Of a DNA stretch of 64,000 nt, positions 53,001 to 57,655 are shown piece by piece. The notes beneath the pieces were generated by a model that searched no databases, was not told the DNA's origin, and saw only the letters and a list, made by a program, of their open reading frames with translations. Position 1 is the stretch's first letter, and each line of letters opens with the position of its first letter. Origin of the DNA: Misgurnus anguillicaudatus. Taxonomy: Eukaryota; Chordata; Actinopteri; Cypriniformes; Cobitidae. The stretch lies in contig NC_073358.2 of NCBI RefSeq assembly GCF_027580225.2, positions 28,980,501 to 29,044,500 on the forward strand. The letters are read 5' to 3'. Position numbers and translations under genes: made by a program.

Positions 53001-54540
53001 CCCATCCGCCTCAAGGTTGTGTGTGTTGTGGCTTCACAAATGCTTTGTTGCATACCTCGGTTGTTACGAGTGGTTATTTGTCAAAGTTGCTCTTCTATCA
53101 ACTTGAATCAGTCGGCCCATTTTCATCTGACCTCTAGCATCAACAAGGCATTTTCGCACACAGAAATGGTTGTGCGTGAAAATCCCAGTAACTTTGTGAA
53201 ATACTCAGACCGGCCCGTCTGGCACCAACAACCATGCCACGCTCAAAATTGCTTAAATCATCTTTCTTTACCATTCTGACATTCAGTTTGGAGTTCAGGA
53301 GATTGTCTTGACCAGGACCACACCCCTAAATGCATTGAAGCAACTGCCATGTGATTGGTTGATTAGATAATTGCATTAATGAGAAATTGAACAGGTGTTC
53401 CTAATAATCCTTTAGGTGAGTGTATAGCCTAAGGTTACATTTTTATTTCTAGTTATCATGTTTAGGCTTCAAAGTCCATAAAAGCTGAGATCAGCGCTGA
53501 TTATCTTGATGGACGTAATTTGTAACTAACTACCAAAACCCAGTGAAAACCCAGCTAAAGTCATTTTTTTGTGATTTACTATTTTCTAAAATCGTCCCAG
53601 ATAAAATTGTCCCAACATTATGTGAAAATATAACTTTGACGGCCATGTAAGGCCACGCCAAAAACCGAAATCAGTGACTGAAATCAAACTTTGATGCTCC
53701 TAATCTCATAATTAGATTGAGAGTTTACATTTATGCATTTGGCAGACGCTTTTATCTAATGCGACTTACAGTGCATTACAAAGCATACATCATTTCATGT
53801 CTTTCTTGGGATCAAACCTACAACCTTTTGCCATGCTAAAGCAGTGCCGCACCACAGAGCTACAGGAACATGGATTTCACAGACAGGGTCACATATGTTG
53901 TTTTATGGTGATCTTAAAGGTGTCGGCATTTCCCCATTCATGTAGGTATTAATTAAAATTGTATCACTAAAATATCTAACTGGAGGTGTTTATAAATATG
54001 GCCACTAAGTAAAGAGACTTTACTCAAATGGGGCTCAACAGCAAATGACATATTTTTTGTCTGGTCAATAATTGGACTTTGACAGCCTTTTTTCTTTACC
54101 TTTAATGGAATCCTGTGCGCCATAATGTATTGGTTTGGTTCAAATGAATCCATTTTGAATCTGAATCCAGATATAATTACGTCTTGTCAAAAATTGTTGA
54201 CAACCGAGTCTGAAGGCACATTTTGATTGGAAGACCAAGAAGCTGAAGTTCAGACCATAGGGAGGATTAGACATTCAATCGCCGCAAGCGCAGAAGCACA
54301 TTTATCAGACAGATACGTGCTTCCAATTCTTCTCGTACAAAAATGTGGTTTAATCTGCACTTTTTTCTCTCTCTCTCTGTCTCTCTCTCTCTCTCTCCAG
54401 GTACCATCATCCTGTGGGTGGTGATTTTTATCCTACCTATAAACAGTGCCCTCAACCCCATCCTGTACACTATCACAACCAGCGCATTTCAGCAAAGACT
54501 CAAGCAGTGTCTGAAATACCGTTGCCAACAGACTAACTGA
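419..54540 (+). CDS. rxfp2l: Relaxin-family peptide receptor, RXFP2-like (whole gene, 18 coding exons)
   Basis: This is a plasma-membrane G-protein-coupled receptor of the RXFP1/RXFP2 type, whose known relatives bind relaxin or INSL3 and signal mainly through cAMP. The coding exons are 419-473, 14197-14325, 15835-15906, 28534-28639, 28726-28797, 29226-29297, 30913-30984, 31402-31473, 31614-31688, 31902-31973, 33075-33146, 36030-36101, 36331-36402, 39464-39535, 45849-46078, 49176-49586, 51694-51906 and 54401-54540. All junctions are GT-AG and phase-consistent, giving 692 residues. Order of parts: signal peptide 1-18, LDLa 26-61, linker 62-85, Cys-rich cap 86-120, ten leucine-rich repeats 121-362, hinge 363-392, seven helices about 396-672, and a 20-residue tail. 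N-glycosylation sequons lie at Asn35, 117, 221, 259, 315, 347 and 358. Human RXFP1 and RXFP2 are about 755 residues, so the tail is short. RXFP1 and RXFP2 features are mixed, so the exact orthologue is uncertain. Confidence 0.93.
1803..2641. mobile_element. TTAA-type fold-back element, right end missing, with nested insertion
   Basis: The left end starts after TTAA (1799-1802) with AGGGATAGTT. An internal fold-back pairs sequence near 2455-2480 with 2563-2585. The element is interrupted at 1834-2384 by a second element and fades out near 2641 without a matching right terminus. Confidence 0.7.
1834..2384. mobile_element. hAT-like MITE nested in the TTAA element
   Basis: The termini are inverted (AGTACATTTACATGCAC on the left, GTGCATGTAAACGCACT on the right). 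The insertion is flanked by a perfect 8-base duplication AAATACTG (1826-1833 and 2385-2392). Removing it restores a continuous TTAA-type element across the junction. There is no coding capacity. Confidence 0.8.
3377..4152. mobile_element. Long-armed fold-back element with TTAA duplication
   Basis: Arms of about 255 bases are near-perfect inverted repeats (left AGGATAATTCCGG, right CCGGAATTATCCT), separated by about 270 bases of spacer. TTAA flanks both ends (3373-3376, 4153-4156), as expected for piggyBac-type insertion. It is non-coding. Confidence 0.85.
4739..5461. mobile_element. TTAA fold-back element, copy 1 (A-to-G rich left arm)
   Basis: Two arms of about 340 bases start AGGAATAGTCTACTC and end with its inverse, with TTAA at 4735-4738 and 5462-5465. 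A related copy lies at 47396-48107. In the inner left arm (4943-5046) many positions carry G where the partner arm or copy 2 carries A. Apparent open frames on both strands are by-products of the fold-back and are not genes. Confidence 0.88.
5666..5895. repeat. Dispersed repeat, SINE- or LINE-tail-like
   Basis: The sequence has the look of a common teleost interspersed repeat (tatagctcttt..., aagcgctttacaa, then ctcaaggacacctcgacac). A similar ggacacctc-containing repeat occurs at 59985-60110. I cannot name the family. Confidence 0.4.
6084..7731 (-). pseudogene. DIRS-like retrotransposon remnant (gag-like and RT/RNase H pieces)
   Basis: Reading on the minus strand, 7731-7070 looks like broken gag-like sequence (a short [10 protein letters not shown] segment is typical). 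Next, 6816-6526 encodes about 96 residues of reverse transcriptase: LDLTHLNK, the first catalytic motif as [13 protein letters not shown], and [15 protein letters not shown]. Further fragments to 6084 resemble the RT/RNase H connection ([14 protein letters not shown]). The YxDD catalytic box is not found and frames are broken. No tyrosine recombinase or terminal repeat is visible, so DIRS membership rests on the RT motifs. Confidence 0.68.
9657..9860. mobile_element. Palindromic MITE with TA duplication
   Basis: Termini CACTGAAAAAAATGATT and the inverse, with arms of about 90 bases, are flanked by TA on both sides (9655-9656, 9861-9862). This fits a Tc1/mariner-type non-autonomous element. 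Confidence 0.75.
10552..10737. mobile_element. hAT-like MITE, left end damaged
   Basis: It shares the CCTGGTCCTGGAGGGC fold-back arms and the GCCCACCCCTG right end with the intact copy at 43619-43810. The left terminus is degraded, so no duplication can be read. Confidence 0.65.
10761..11207. repeat. Fold-back repeat with GTTTAYACGT-type ends
   Basis: The left end (ggccctgtttatacgtac) pairs with the right end (acgtgtaaacgtagtc). The interior continues as imperfect inverted sequence. The exact ends and target duplication are unclear. Confidence 0.5.
11220..12328. mobile_element. Fold-back element with ~85-base arms, composite interior
   Basis: Left arm 11220-11308 is inverted at about 12246-12328 (ends ATAAACAGTTTGACAACCCT and its inverse). 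The interior contains another pair of TTTACATG-type ends near 11565 and 11750, related to the element at 1834-2384, so this is probably a nested structure. Confidence 0.6.
12283..12568. repeat. ACCAGC-rich minisatellite-like repeat
   Basis: The hexamer ACCAGC and its inverse GCTGGT recur many times. The stretch is bounded by two direct copies of TAGCTGGATTTTTCAGTAGG. The same motif is the inner part of the 11220-12328 arms. Confidence 0.75.
12991..13189. mobile_element. GTACC-rich MITE with TA duplication
   Basis: Ends CACTGTCGGAAATAA and the inverse of TACACTTTCAGAATTAA lie next to TA (12989-12990, 13190-13191). The interior shares GCTGTCACTGGGGC and repeated GTACC with the element at 36609-36847. 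Confidence 0.6.
14197..14325 (+). CDS. rxfp2l: Exon 2: LDL-receptor class A module
   Basis: Residues 19-61 carry the six cysteines of an LDLa module (26, 33, 39, 46, 52, 61) and the acidic calcium-binding cluster Asp51, Asp57, Glu58. The exon is symmetrical (phase 1 at both ends), as is usual for LDLa exons. In RXFP1/2 this module is not needed for hormone binding but acts as the tethered activator of the helices. Asn35 is a sequon in the same place as a glycosylated Asn in human RXFP1. The donor (gtcaga) is weak. A downstream acceptor at 14211 would also keep the frame. Confidence 0.93.
14511..15691 (+). mobile_element. Tc1-like transposon, family A copy 1
   Basis: About 28-base terminal inverted repeats (CTTTCACCTAAAGGATTATT on the left, AATAATCCTTTAGGTGAAAG on the right) enclose a broken transposase gene on the + strand. 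TA precedes the left end. The right-hand TA is changed to GT. It lies in intron 2, in the same orientation as the host gene. Confidence 0.88.
14664..15660 (+). pseudogene. Tc1-like transposase pseudogene (copy 1)
   Basis: The first 143 codons hold a paired-type helix-turn-helix DNA-binding region ([20 protein letters not shown] and a second half near TLRRMGYNS). An in-frame stop follows at 15090. Beyond it the catalytic region continues as [10 protein letters not shown], then a further stop, then [11 protein letters not shown] and [11 protein letters not shown]. The second catalytic Asp motif is visible (QDIAPYH), but the frame is broken at least twice. Confidence 0.85.
15835..15906 (+). CDS. 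rxfp2l: Exon 3: LDLa-LRR linker
   Basis: Residues 62-85 ([16 protein letters not shown], ending in Glu-Cys) match the linker that follows the LDLa module in RXFP1/2. In human RXFP1 this linker takes part in relaxin binding and activation. The SGW and F-D-x-F positions are kept, while the conserved Gly just after the last LDLa cysteine is Val62 here. The exon is phase 1 at both ends, with acceptor ttgcag and donor gtaagt. It lies 143 bases after a dead Tc1-like copy. Confidence 0.9.
17641..18300 (-). repeat. Inverted, diverged copy of the core of the 24631-26914 element
   Basis: Reading on the minus strand, segments such as the CCTCTTTGTTGAGG / TTCCGCCACGGATTTGA block, the CTTGGTCACAAAGTGTAGTTTTAAG block and the TCAGTGTTCGCTTACCCCGCTGACC block match 24940-25400 in order. 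Confidence 0.7.
18280..18385. repeat. Dispersed repeat shared with 60605-60710
   Basis: Both places share the order TTCTGATTGG, then ATTATTTTTCAG, then AAACGCACACC. The family is not recognised. Confidence 0.5.
19052..19135. repeat. Three-unit short tandem repeat
   Basis: The unit (tcyGACAAAACAATCCAyw, about 25 bases with spacers) appears three times, near 19058, 19088 and 19118. Confidence 0.7.
21695..23261 (+). mobile_element. Tc1-like transposon, family B, long terminal inverted repeats
   Basis: The ends CAGCGTGGAAAATAAGTATT and inverse begin inverted repeats of about 210 bases. Inside each, the outer AATAAGTATTTGACAC motif recurs as GGGAATAAGTATTGAACAC, the inverted/direct-repeat (IR/DR) arrangement seen in Sleeping Beauty-type fish elements. 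TA flanks the left end (21693-21694). The right flank is GA. Confidence 0.88.
22064..23013 (+). pseudogene. Tc1-like transposase pseudogene (family B)
   Basis: The N-terminal paired-like DNA-binding region ([15 protein letters not shown], then RRPG-like RPRPGAPCK) is readable to about 22500. A frame change is needed to continue into [16 protein letters not shown] (first catalytic Asp). After RKLKM the segment that should carry the second Asp is deleted (around 22770), and a further frame change leads to [15 protein letters not shown] with the catalytic Glu. The gene is therefore dead. Confidence 0.87.
25904..26116. mobile_element. hAT MITE with perfect 8-base duplication
   Basis: Termini CAGTGTTTCCCAA and TTGGGAAACACTG, with arms of about 85 bases, are flanked by AGCTAGTG on both sides (25896-25903, 26117-26124). 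Both features are typical of hAT elements. Confidence 0.92.
26484..26534. repeat. (CT)n microsatellite
   Basis: About 25 CT units, preceded by a degenerate CTCACTCACAC-type stretch, inside the 24631-26914 element. Confidence 0.95.
27554..27609. repeat. (CT)n microsatellite
   Basis: About 28 CT units after a short TATC-type start, in intron 3. Confidence 0.95.
28534..28639 (+). CDS. rxfp2l: Exon 4: Cys-rich N-terminal cap of the LRR domain
   Basis: Residues 86-120 contain Cys94, Cys96 and Cys103, together with Cys85 from exon 3, in the usual LRR N-cap pattern. It ends with the start of the first repeat and a sequon at Asn117. The exon enters in phase 1 (A + TG gives Met86) and leaves in phase 2, which sets the phase for all LRR exons that follow. 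Acceptor tttcag, donor gtaagt. Confidence 0.92.
28726..28797 (+). CDS. rxfp2l: Exon 5: leucine-rich repeat 1
   Basis: A 72-base exon encodes one 24-residue repeat (residues 121-144, [10 protein letters not shown] core), phase 2 at both ends, as in RXFP1/2 genes where each repeat has its own exon. Acceptor tctcag, donor gtgagt. The preceding intron is only 86 bases. Confidence 0.93.
29053..29205. mobile_element. Half of a TTAA-type fold-back element next to exon 6
   Basis: It starts after TTAA (29049-29052) with AGGGATAGTTCACTTTAA and includes the GAAGATATTTTGAGAAATG segment shared with 1803-2641. The CCATTGACTTC motif typical of this family ends 20 bases before exon 6. No right terminus is present. 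Confidence 0.65.
29226..29297 (+). CDS. rxfp2l: Exon 6: leucine-rich repeat 2
   Basis: A 72-base phase 2-2 exon encodes residues 145-168 with an [10 protein letters not shown] repeat core. Acceptor ctgcag, donor gtgagt. A relic of a TTAA-type fold-back element begins at 29053 and its recognisable sequence reaches to about 20 bases before the exon. Confidence 0.93.
29500..30110. repeat. Degenerate ~170-base tandem repeat
   Basis: The block with tcttgacaaac, tggaaagctctaagaat, then gttttcatatttcaaggcca recurs with TTTTCATATTTCA-type anchors at about 29541, 29712, 29878 and 30057, so the unit is 166-179 bases. At least four diverged units are visible. Confidence 0.75.
30640..30735 (+). mobile_element. 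LINE 3' tail fragment
   Basis: The sequence tgctttgttaata...gttatgacaataaagcac followed by aaattgaaatt resembles the 3' end of L2/CR1-type LINEs. There is no coding part. Confidence 0.45.
30913..30984 (+). CDS. rxfp2l: Exon 7: leucine-rich repeat 3
   Basis: A 72-base phase 2-2 exon encodes residues 169-192 with the repeat core [10 protein letters not shown]. Acceptor ttgcag, donor gtaagt. Confidence 0.93.
30985..31401 (+). other. Intron 7
   Basis: About 420 bases with pyrimidine-rich sequence near 31060-31110. No repeat or motif is recognised. Confidence 0.5.
31402..31473 (+). CDS. rxfp2l: Exon 8: leucine-rich repeat 4
   Basis: A 72-base phase 2-2 exon encodes residues 193-216. Its core ([10 protein letters not shown], then GLKSLFFL) is very close to the matching repeat of mammalian RXFP2. 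The acceptor (gggtag) has little pyrimidine tract. Donor gtaaga. Confidence 0.9.
31614..31688 (+). CDS. rxfp2l: Exon 9: leucine-rich repeat 5 (25 residues)
   Basis: A 75-base phase 2-2 exon encodes residues 217-241. It is one codon longer than the other repeat exons. The extra residue and the Cys in the second half ([10 protein letters not shown]) are also found in mammalian RXFP1/2. Asn221 is a sequon. Acceptor ttgtag, donor gtaagt. Confidence 0.92.
31902..31973 (+). CDS. rxfp2l: Exon 10: leucine-rich repeat 6 with ligand-contact acidic pair
   Basis: A 72-base phase 2-2 exon encodes residues 242-265. Glu243 and Glu245 in LEMEGNKI occupy the positions of the acidic pair (Asp231/Glu233 in human RXFP1) that contacts the B-chain arginines of relaxin. 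The functional equivalence is inference. Asn259 is a sequon. The donor gtaagt is followed within 12 bases by a 100-base CA repeat. Confidence 0.92.
31985..32086. repeat. (CA)n microsatellite at the exon 10 donor
   Basis: About 50 CA units, interrupted by three CG steps, begin 12 bases after the end of exon 10, directly downstream of the gtaagt donor. Open frames of alternating Cys and Val on the minus strand are artefacts. Confidence 0.97.
32087..33074 (+). other. Intron 10, remainder
   Basis: Beyond the CA repeat the intron is AT-rich and shows no recognisable element. Confidence 0.5.
33075..33146 (+). CDS. rxfp2l: Exon 11: leucine-rich repeat 7
   Basis: A 72-base phase 2-2 exon encodes residues 266-289 ([10 protein letters not shown] core). 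It ends with Asp289, which lines up with the second acidic ligand-contact site of RXFP1 (Glu277). Acceptor ttttag, donor gtgagt. Confidence 0.92.
33500..33655. repeat. Dispersed SINE-like repeat
   Basis: The motif gattgaactcgggtcgcc followed by ggctgtcggcgcc has the look of a tRNA-related or other teleost interspersed repeat. No A/B box pair could be assigned securely. Confidence 0.35.
34441..34803. mobile_element. hAT MITE with perfect 8-base duplication
   Basis: Termini CAGTGTTGGAGGTAAC and TTTCCCCAGCACTG enclose AT-rich inverted sequence full of TAATGCATTAC-type motifs. AAAATAAC flanks both sides (34433-34440, 34804-34811). Confidence 0.88.
36030..36101 (+). CDS. rxfp2l: Exon 12: leucine-rich repeat 8
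   Basis: A 72-base phase 2-2 exon encodes residues 290-313 ([10 protein letters not shown], then [11 protein letters not shown]). Asp291 lines up with Asp279 of human RXFP1, so both members of the second acidic pair are kept. Acceptor ttacag, donor gtgaga. Confidence 0.92.
36331..36402 (+). CDS. rxfp2l: Exon 13: leucine-rich repeat 9
   Basis: A 72-base phase 2-2 exon encodes residues 314-337 ([10 protein letters not shown] core, [11 protein letters not shown]). Asn315 is a sequon. Acceptor tttcag, donor gtgagt. Confidence 0.93.
36609..36847. mobile_element. GTACC-rich palindromic MITE
   Basis: The ends AAATATGTACCCCAGCTGTC and the exact inverse GACAGCTGGGGTACATATTT enclose many GGTAC motifs. 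It is related to 12991-13189 by the shared GCTGTCACTGGGGC block. Confidence 0.75.
37199..38399 (-). mobile_element. Tc1-like transposon, family A copy 2
   Basis: Ends CACTCACCTGAAGGATTATT and AATACTTTAGGTGAGTT are inverted repeats with TA on both sides (37197-37198, 38400-38401). The element is antisense to the host gene, in intron 13, with a broken transposase. Confidence 0.9.
37230..38252 (-). pseudogene. Tc1-like transposase pseudogene (copy 2)
   Basis: It starts [13 protein letters not shown] at 38252 and shows the DNA-binding segment [18 protein letters not shown], then [10 protein letters not shown] and [12 protein letters not shown]. It ends with [16 protein letters not shown] near the right terminus. 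Several frame breaks separate these pieces, and the segment carrying the second catalytic Asp is damaged (near 37500-37570). Confidence 0.85.
39464..39535 (+). CDS. rxfp2l: Exon 14: leucine-rich repeat 10
   Basis: A 72-base phase 2-2 exon encodes residues 338-361. The segment [19 protein letters not shown] is strongly diagnostic of RXFP1/2. Asn347 and Asn358 are sequons. Acceptor gtgcag, donor gtaagc. Confidence 0.94.
39818..40036. mobile_element. Fold-back MITE (GGTTTCACAGATAAGGCT ends)
   Basis: The left end CCCCGGTTTCACAGATAAGG pairs with the right end CCCTGTCTATGAAACCCC. It is related in style to 57656-57894. No convincing target duplication is visible. Confidence 0.65.
40322..40735. mobile_element. 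TTAA-type fold-back element, truncated copy
   Basis: It starts after TTAA (40318-40321) with AGGGACACTTCACTTTTT and follows the left arm and centre of 50935-51642, including CCCAAAAATAGT and its inverse. The right arm is missing. Confidence 0.75.
43619..43810. mobile_element. hAT MITE with perfect 8-base duplication
   Basis: Termini CAGGGGTGGGCAATTC and GAATTGCCCACCCCTG, with about 75-base arms, are flanked by GCCTAAAC on both sides (43611-43618, 43811-43818). Confidence 0.93.
45849..46078 (+). CDS. rxfp2l: Exon 15: hinge, helix 1 and start of helix 2
   Basis: Residues 362-438 hold the Cys-containing hinge (Cys370, Cys379; [12 protein letters not shown]), helix 1 at about 396-418 with the conserved Gly412-Asn413, the first intracellular loop, and the start of helix 2. 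The exon enters in phase 2 and leaves in phase 1 (T + GT gives Cys439). Acceptor tttcag, donor gtaagt. Confidence 0.95.
46470..46978. mobile_element. TTAA-type element, copy 1 of a pair
   Basis: It starts CTCATTCCCCGCC and ends GGGAAAGAG with TTAA on both sides (46466-46469, 46979-46982). A closely similar copy lies at 60936-61467. It is non-coding. Confidence 0.75.
47396..48107. mobile_element. TTAA fold-back element, copy 2 (A-to-G rich right arm)
   Basis: Same family as 4739-5461, with TTAA at 47392-47395 and 48108-48111. The outer right arm (47939-48086) differs from its own left arm and from both arms of copy 1 by at least 21 A-to-G changes on the + strand, with almost no other changes. 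Confidence 0.9.
49176..49586 (+). CDS. rxfp2l: Exon 16: helices 2 to 4 and second extracellular loop
   Basis: Residues 440-575 include helix 2 with Asp441, the conserved disulfide pair Cys475 (helix 3) and Cys553 (loop 2), and Glu499-Lys500-Tyr501 at the DRY position. The loop-2 segment [19 protein letters not shown] is closer to RXFP2 than to RXFP1. Cys459 and Cys568 are extra extracellular cysteines. Acceptor gacag, donor gtgagg, phase 1 at both ends. Confidence 0.96.
50079..50392. mobile_element. Short TTAA-type element
   Basis: Ends AGCAACACCAAAGAG and AGTGTTGCT are flanked by TTAA (50075-50078, 50393-50396). Only about 10 bases are inverted. Confidence 0.65.
50935..51642. mobile_element. 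TTAA-type fold-back element, full length
   Basis: Arms of about 280 bases (left AGGGACACTCC, right GGAGTGTCCCT) with TTAA on both sides (50931-50934, 51643-51646). It ends 51 bases before exon 17. A truncated relative is at 40322-40735. Arm differences are mixed, without the A-to-G bias of 47396-48107. Confidence 0.87.
51694..51906 (+). CDS. rxfp2l: Exon 17: helices 5 and 6
   Basis: Residues 576-646 cover helix 5, a basic third intracellular loop ([20 protein letters not shown]) and helix 6 with the Cys628-Trp629-Ile630-Pro631 motif. Phase 1-1, acceptor gtcag, donor gtatga. It lies between a TTAA-type fold-back element ending 51 bases upstream and a Tc1-like copy 382 bases downstream. Confidence 0.95.
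52289..53422 (-). mobile_element. Tc1-like transposon, family A copy 3
   Basis: Near-perfect terminal inverted repeats (CACTCACCTAAAGGATTATT and AATAATCCTTTAGGTGAGTG) are flanked by TA on both sides (52287-52288, 53423-53424). It is antisense to the host gene. Confidence 0.93.
52296..53274 (-). pseudogene. Tc1-like transposase pseudogene (copy 3)
   Basis: From the ATG at 53274, pieces of the DNA-binding region (GARRAGL), [14 protein letters not shown] and a [15 protein letters not shown] segment can be read, then [12 protein letters not shown] with the second catalytic Asp intact, then [19 protein letters not shown] near the C end. An internal deletion in the N-terminal region (near 53160-53200) and frame breaks near 52780 and 52590 inactivate it. 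Confidence 0.87.
53721..53872. repeat. Dispersed teleost repeat (GCATTTGGCAGACGCTTTTAT type)
   Basis: The stretch atgcatttggcagacgcttt followed by gcgacttacagtgcatt is a motif I recognise as widely scattered in fish genomes. The family name is left open. Confidence 0.5.
54366..54397. repeat. (CT)n tract at the exon 18 acceptor
   Basis: About 15 CT units with one GT interruption run to within 3 bases of exon 18 and form its polypyrimidine tract. Confidence 0.95.
54401..54540 (+). CDS. rxfp2l: Exon 18: helix 7, short tail and stop
   Basis: Residues 647-692 hold helix 7 with the Asn665-Pro666-Ile-Leu-Tyr669 motif, a helix-8-like [13 protein letters not shown] stretch with two possible palmitoylation cysteines (683, 688), and the stop at 54538-54540. 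Only about 20 residues follow helix 7, against roughly 60-80 in mammalian RXFP1/2. The acceptor's pyrimidine tract is a CT microsatellite. Confidence 0.95.
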
Positions 54541-54604
54541 CACAGACTATCACGCATACACTATGCATATGGACAAGACATGCACATGAGAGTCTTCTAT
54601 GCGG

Positions 54605-54610
54605 AATAAA
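54605..54610 (+). terminator. Polyadenylation signal of the receptor gene
   Basis: A perfect AATAAA lies 65 bases after the stop codon and would give a short 3' untranslated region. Another AATAAA occurs near 54970. Which is used cannot be told from sequence. Confidence 0.55.
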
Positions 54611-55058
54611 GTCAATAGATGACCACACATGCATAAGATTCTCTCATCCAAAGCACAAATCAGGGTGAAATGAGTGTATTTTAGATACATGCATGGTTAT
54701 GTTAACCAGCAGACCAGTAGTATGCATTTAAGCAATCAAATTGCACAGCAAGCCTGATATGAAAACAGAAACTACCAAAACCTGTGTCTGTGTGATGGTA
54801 AAGCTCTGCGGCTGTTTGGGATGGACACAGTGGATAAAGGATTGGAGCCCTTTCTACTTATTTAATTGTGATTTGTTTGATTATGAGGACATGTACAATA
54901 GAGGTGGACCTGATGTATAAGGATTGAAATTAGAGATGGACAAAGATTAATCTAAATTAATCGCATACAAAATAAAAGTTATTTTTTGCGTAATATATGT
55001 GTGTGTTGTGTGTTATTATGTATATTTAAAAACACAATCATACATATAAACATTTCAT

Positions 55059-55262
<204 letters not shown>

Positions 55263-57655
55263 GTATATACACATGTAAATGTTTCTTAAATAAATACATG
55301 CATGTGTGTGTATTTATACATAATAATTATGCTTAACACACACTTGTATATTATGCAAAAAAATCACTTTTATTTTGTATGCGATTAATCTAGATTAATC
55401 TTTGCCCAGTACTAATTAAAATGAAAAAATTTTAAACTGTATGAGGGTGACAGTGGGTACAGGAGAGATTGATGTCTTGTTTTGAGTACAAATATATAAG
55501 CATCCGAAACAAGATCATTTTAGAAGAATTACATTTGAAGAGCTCAGATGCAAAAGCTGCTAAACACCACCTTCTGTTTCTAGTTGCATCTTTAGCAACT
55601 GTTATATGTCATGTCCAAAGAAGTTTTTCTATACCATTTTTTTCCAATACCATAAAAAATTTTTTGTTAAACAACAATCAAACGACTAAATTGCTATTTG
55701 TGAAAATAAGGCATTTCAATTACTCACTAGTAACTTTTTCATTGACATCAAAGTGAAATTACTGAAACTAAACATAAGAGCTTGATAAAAAAATGCTTAT
55801 TTAAAAAAAATCATGTCAGATGCACTTGCATCTAAACTCTTCATTTTTATTCAATTGGCAAGTTTACAAGTTTTCTTTTTACAAGTATAAACATTCAACA
55901 ACATTAGTGATGTACATGAAAAAAACATATTCTATTATAAACAGTTGTGCACATTGAACTTGTTTTAAGGATGTTTACATATTTTTACATATTTAGTGCA
56001 GATGATTTTGTGCTCTTTCAAAGTCCTTCTCTAAGATCATATTAAAACAATGCTGGTATGCATAATTCATCCCTGAAAAAATACAAAGAAAACAGATCAC
56101 TATATGATGTTCACATTCGCATCAATAAAAAAATGTTACAAATTGCAGTTCATAAGCTGACATGACATGAATTGTGTCAGCTCATTATTTATGACACCCT
56201 GTTTCATTTGTCGTCTGTCTACAATATTCACAATAAATGTACATCTAAAAATGTAAATAAATAAAATAATTATTTAATTATATTGCACTGTAGTTGTTTG
56301 ATGTGTTTAACCAATGCAGCAGTTGTTTTGCTCTGCACACCTCTATAGGTTTCAGCAGTAACAACATAAACAAGCGGCTGTCGCGGTCCGCACGTAACTT
56401 CCTGTAAACTCCGCTAAGAATAAATAACAATAAAGTACTTAAAACATAGTTTATTTATATAACAAGCAAAAAAACAACACATAGATTAGGAAACCAAAAC
56501 ATTTGTTATTTTCGACAAGGCATTTGTTCAAGAGATCAGTTTAGCAACTAGTCAGACCATAAATAAACAAAACCGCAAGTAAAGTTCGGATCCAGACGTG
56601 TATCACGTGCGTCCGATGAAACCGTCTATAGAATTATTGTATTTACTGTAGAAGCAGCTAACAGACTTTATAATAAAAACTGAATAAAGCAGTTCATTGA
56701 TCACATCTCTCACAAAAACATTTTACTGTTTACATTAATGTTTTAAAAAAATTCATGCATTTAAAAATAAGAATAAAATTCAGTTCAATTACATTATGCT
56801 TTGTGTAGCTGTTTATAATGCTACATATTCTATAAGTTATGGAGCTCACAAATGGCATTTTCATGAATCTGTATGGCAGTTTGGTGGAAGGACCCAAGCC
56901 ATGGAGTACAGTACGTGACTAGATCCTGATTTTTGCTTCATGGACACTCAATTACAGAATACATTTTTCTGCACAAAATGCTCAACTCAATAATAAAGTG
57001 CAATATGCTCAGAGATATCTAGCTTGCCAGAAACTAAACTTTTTAAAATATCATTCCTAATATTTCACACAACTTACCTTGCAAAACCAGTGATTGGTTC
57101 TCTAAAACGTGTCCCTCTTCATCAACCCAGTACCTTGCAAGCACCCTTTTGTTAATGGGTGGACTTGGGCACCTTATTTATTTGCATATTTAAGGCCAGC
57201 TAATCACATTGGAACCAAATTTTCAGCACTTGTCCATTCTGAGTGCAATGTTCATTTATTATTAAGGACAGTGGGCCTGTCTTCTGAGACTAGACTTTGT
57301 TTTGATTTTTAATTCATAAGGTCCTTGAGTCAGCAGCAAAATAAACCTTAATAATAGTCTCAGATTAATTCATATTGTTGGTAATATTTCTATATCTGTC
57401 AGTGATTCAGGAATGTATTGGTTTAATAAAACAGGATGTTAGAATCTAATCTTTCTTCATCAGCCCTGAGATGTGACCTTAATGATGTCTTTCTAACACT
57501 GGAGCCAATCATGATTCAGGCAATTTATTTATGTAATCGATACAATCAAGATTAAACAGATAGAAAGAGAAAGTCTTAACCTATTCAGTGACCTCGGAAT
57601 AACAATGTGCTGAATGTGTTTATGCCAGACTGATCTCATGAAAAGTTGTGTTATA

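Larger units (their letters stand above)
51907..54400 (+). other. Intron 17
   Basis: It contains a Tc1-like copy (52289-53422), a dispersed repeat (53721-53872) and the CT tract before exon 18. Nothing else is recognised. Confidence 0.65.

Noticed and set aside
55469..57312. Possible exons of a neighbouring gene downstream
   Set aside because: Frames of 60-95 codons are present, but none has a recognisable domain, splice-phase partner or conserved-looking composition.
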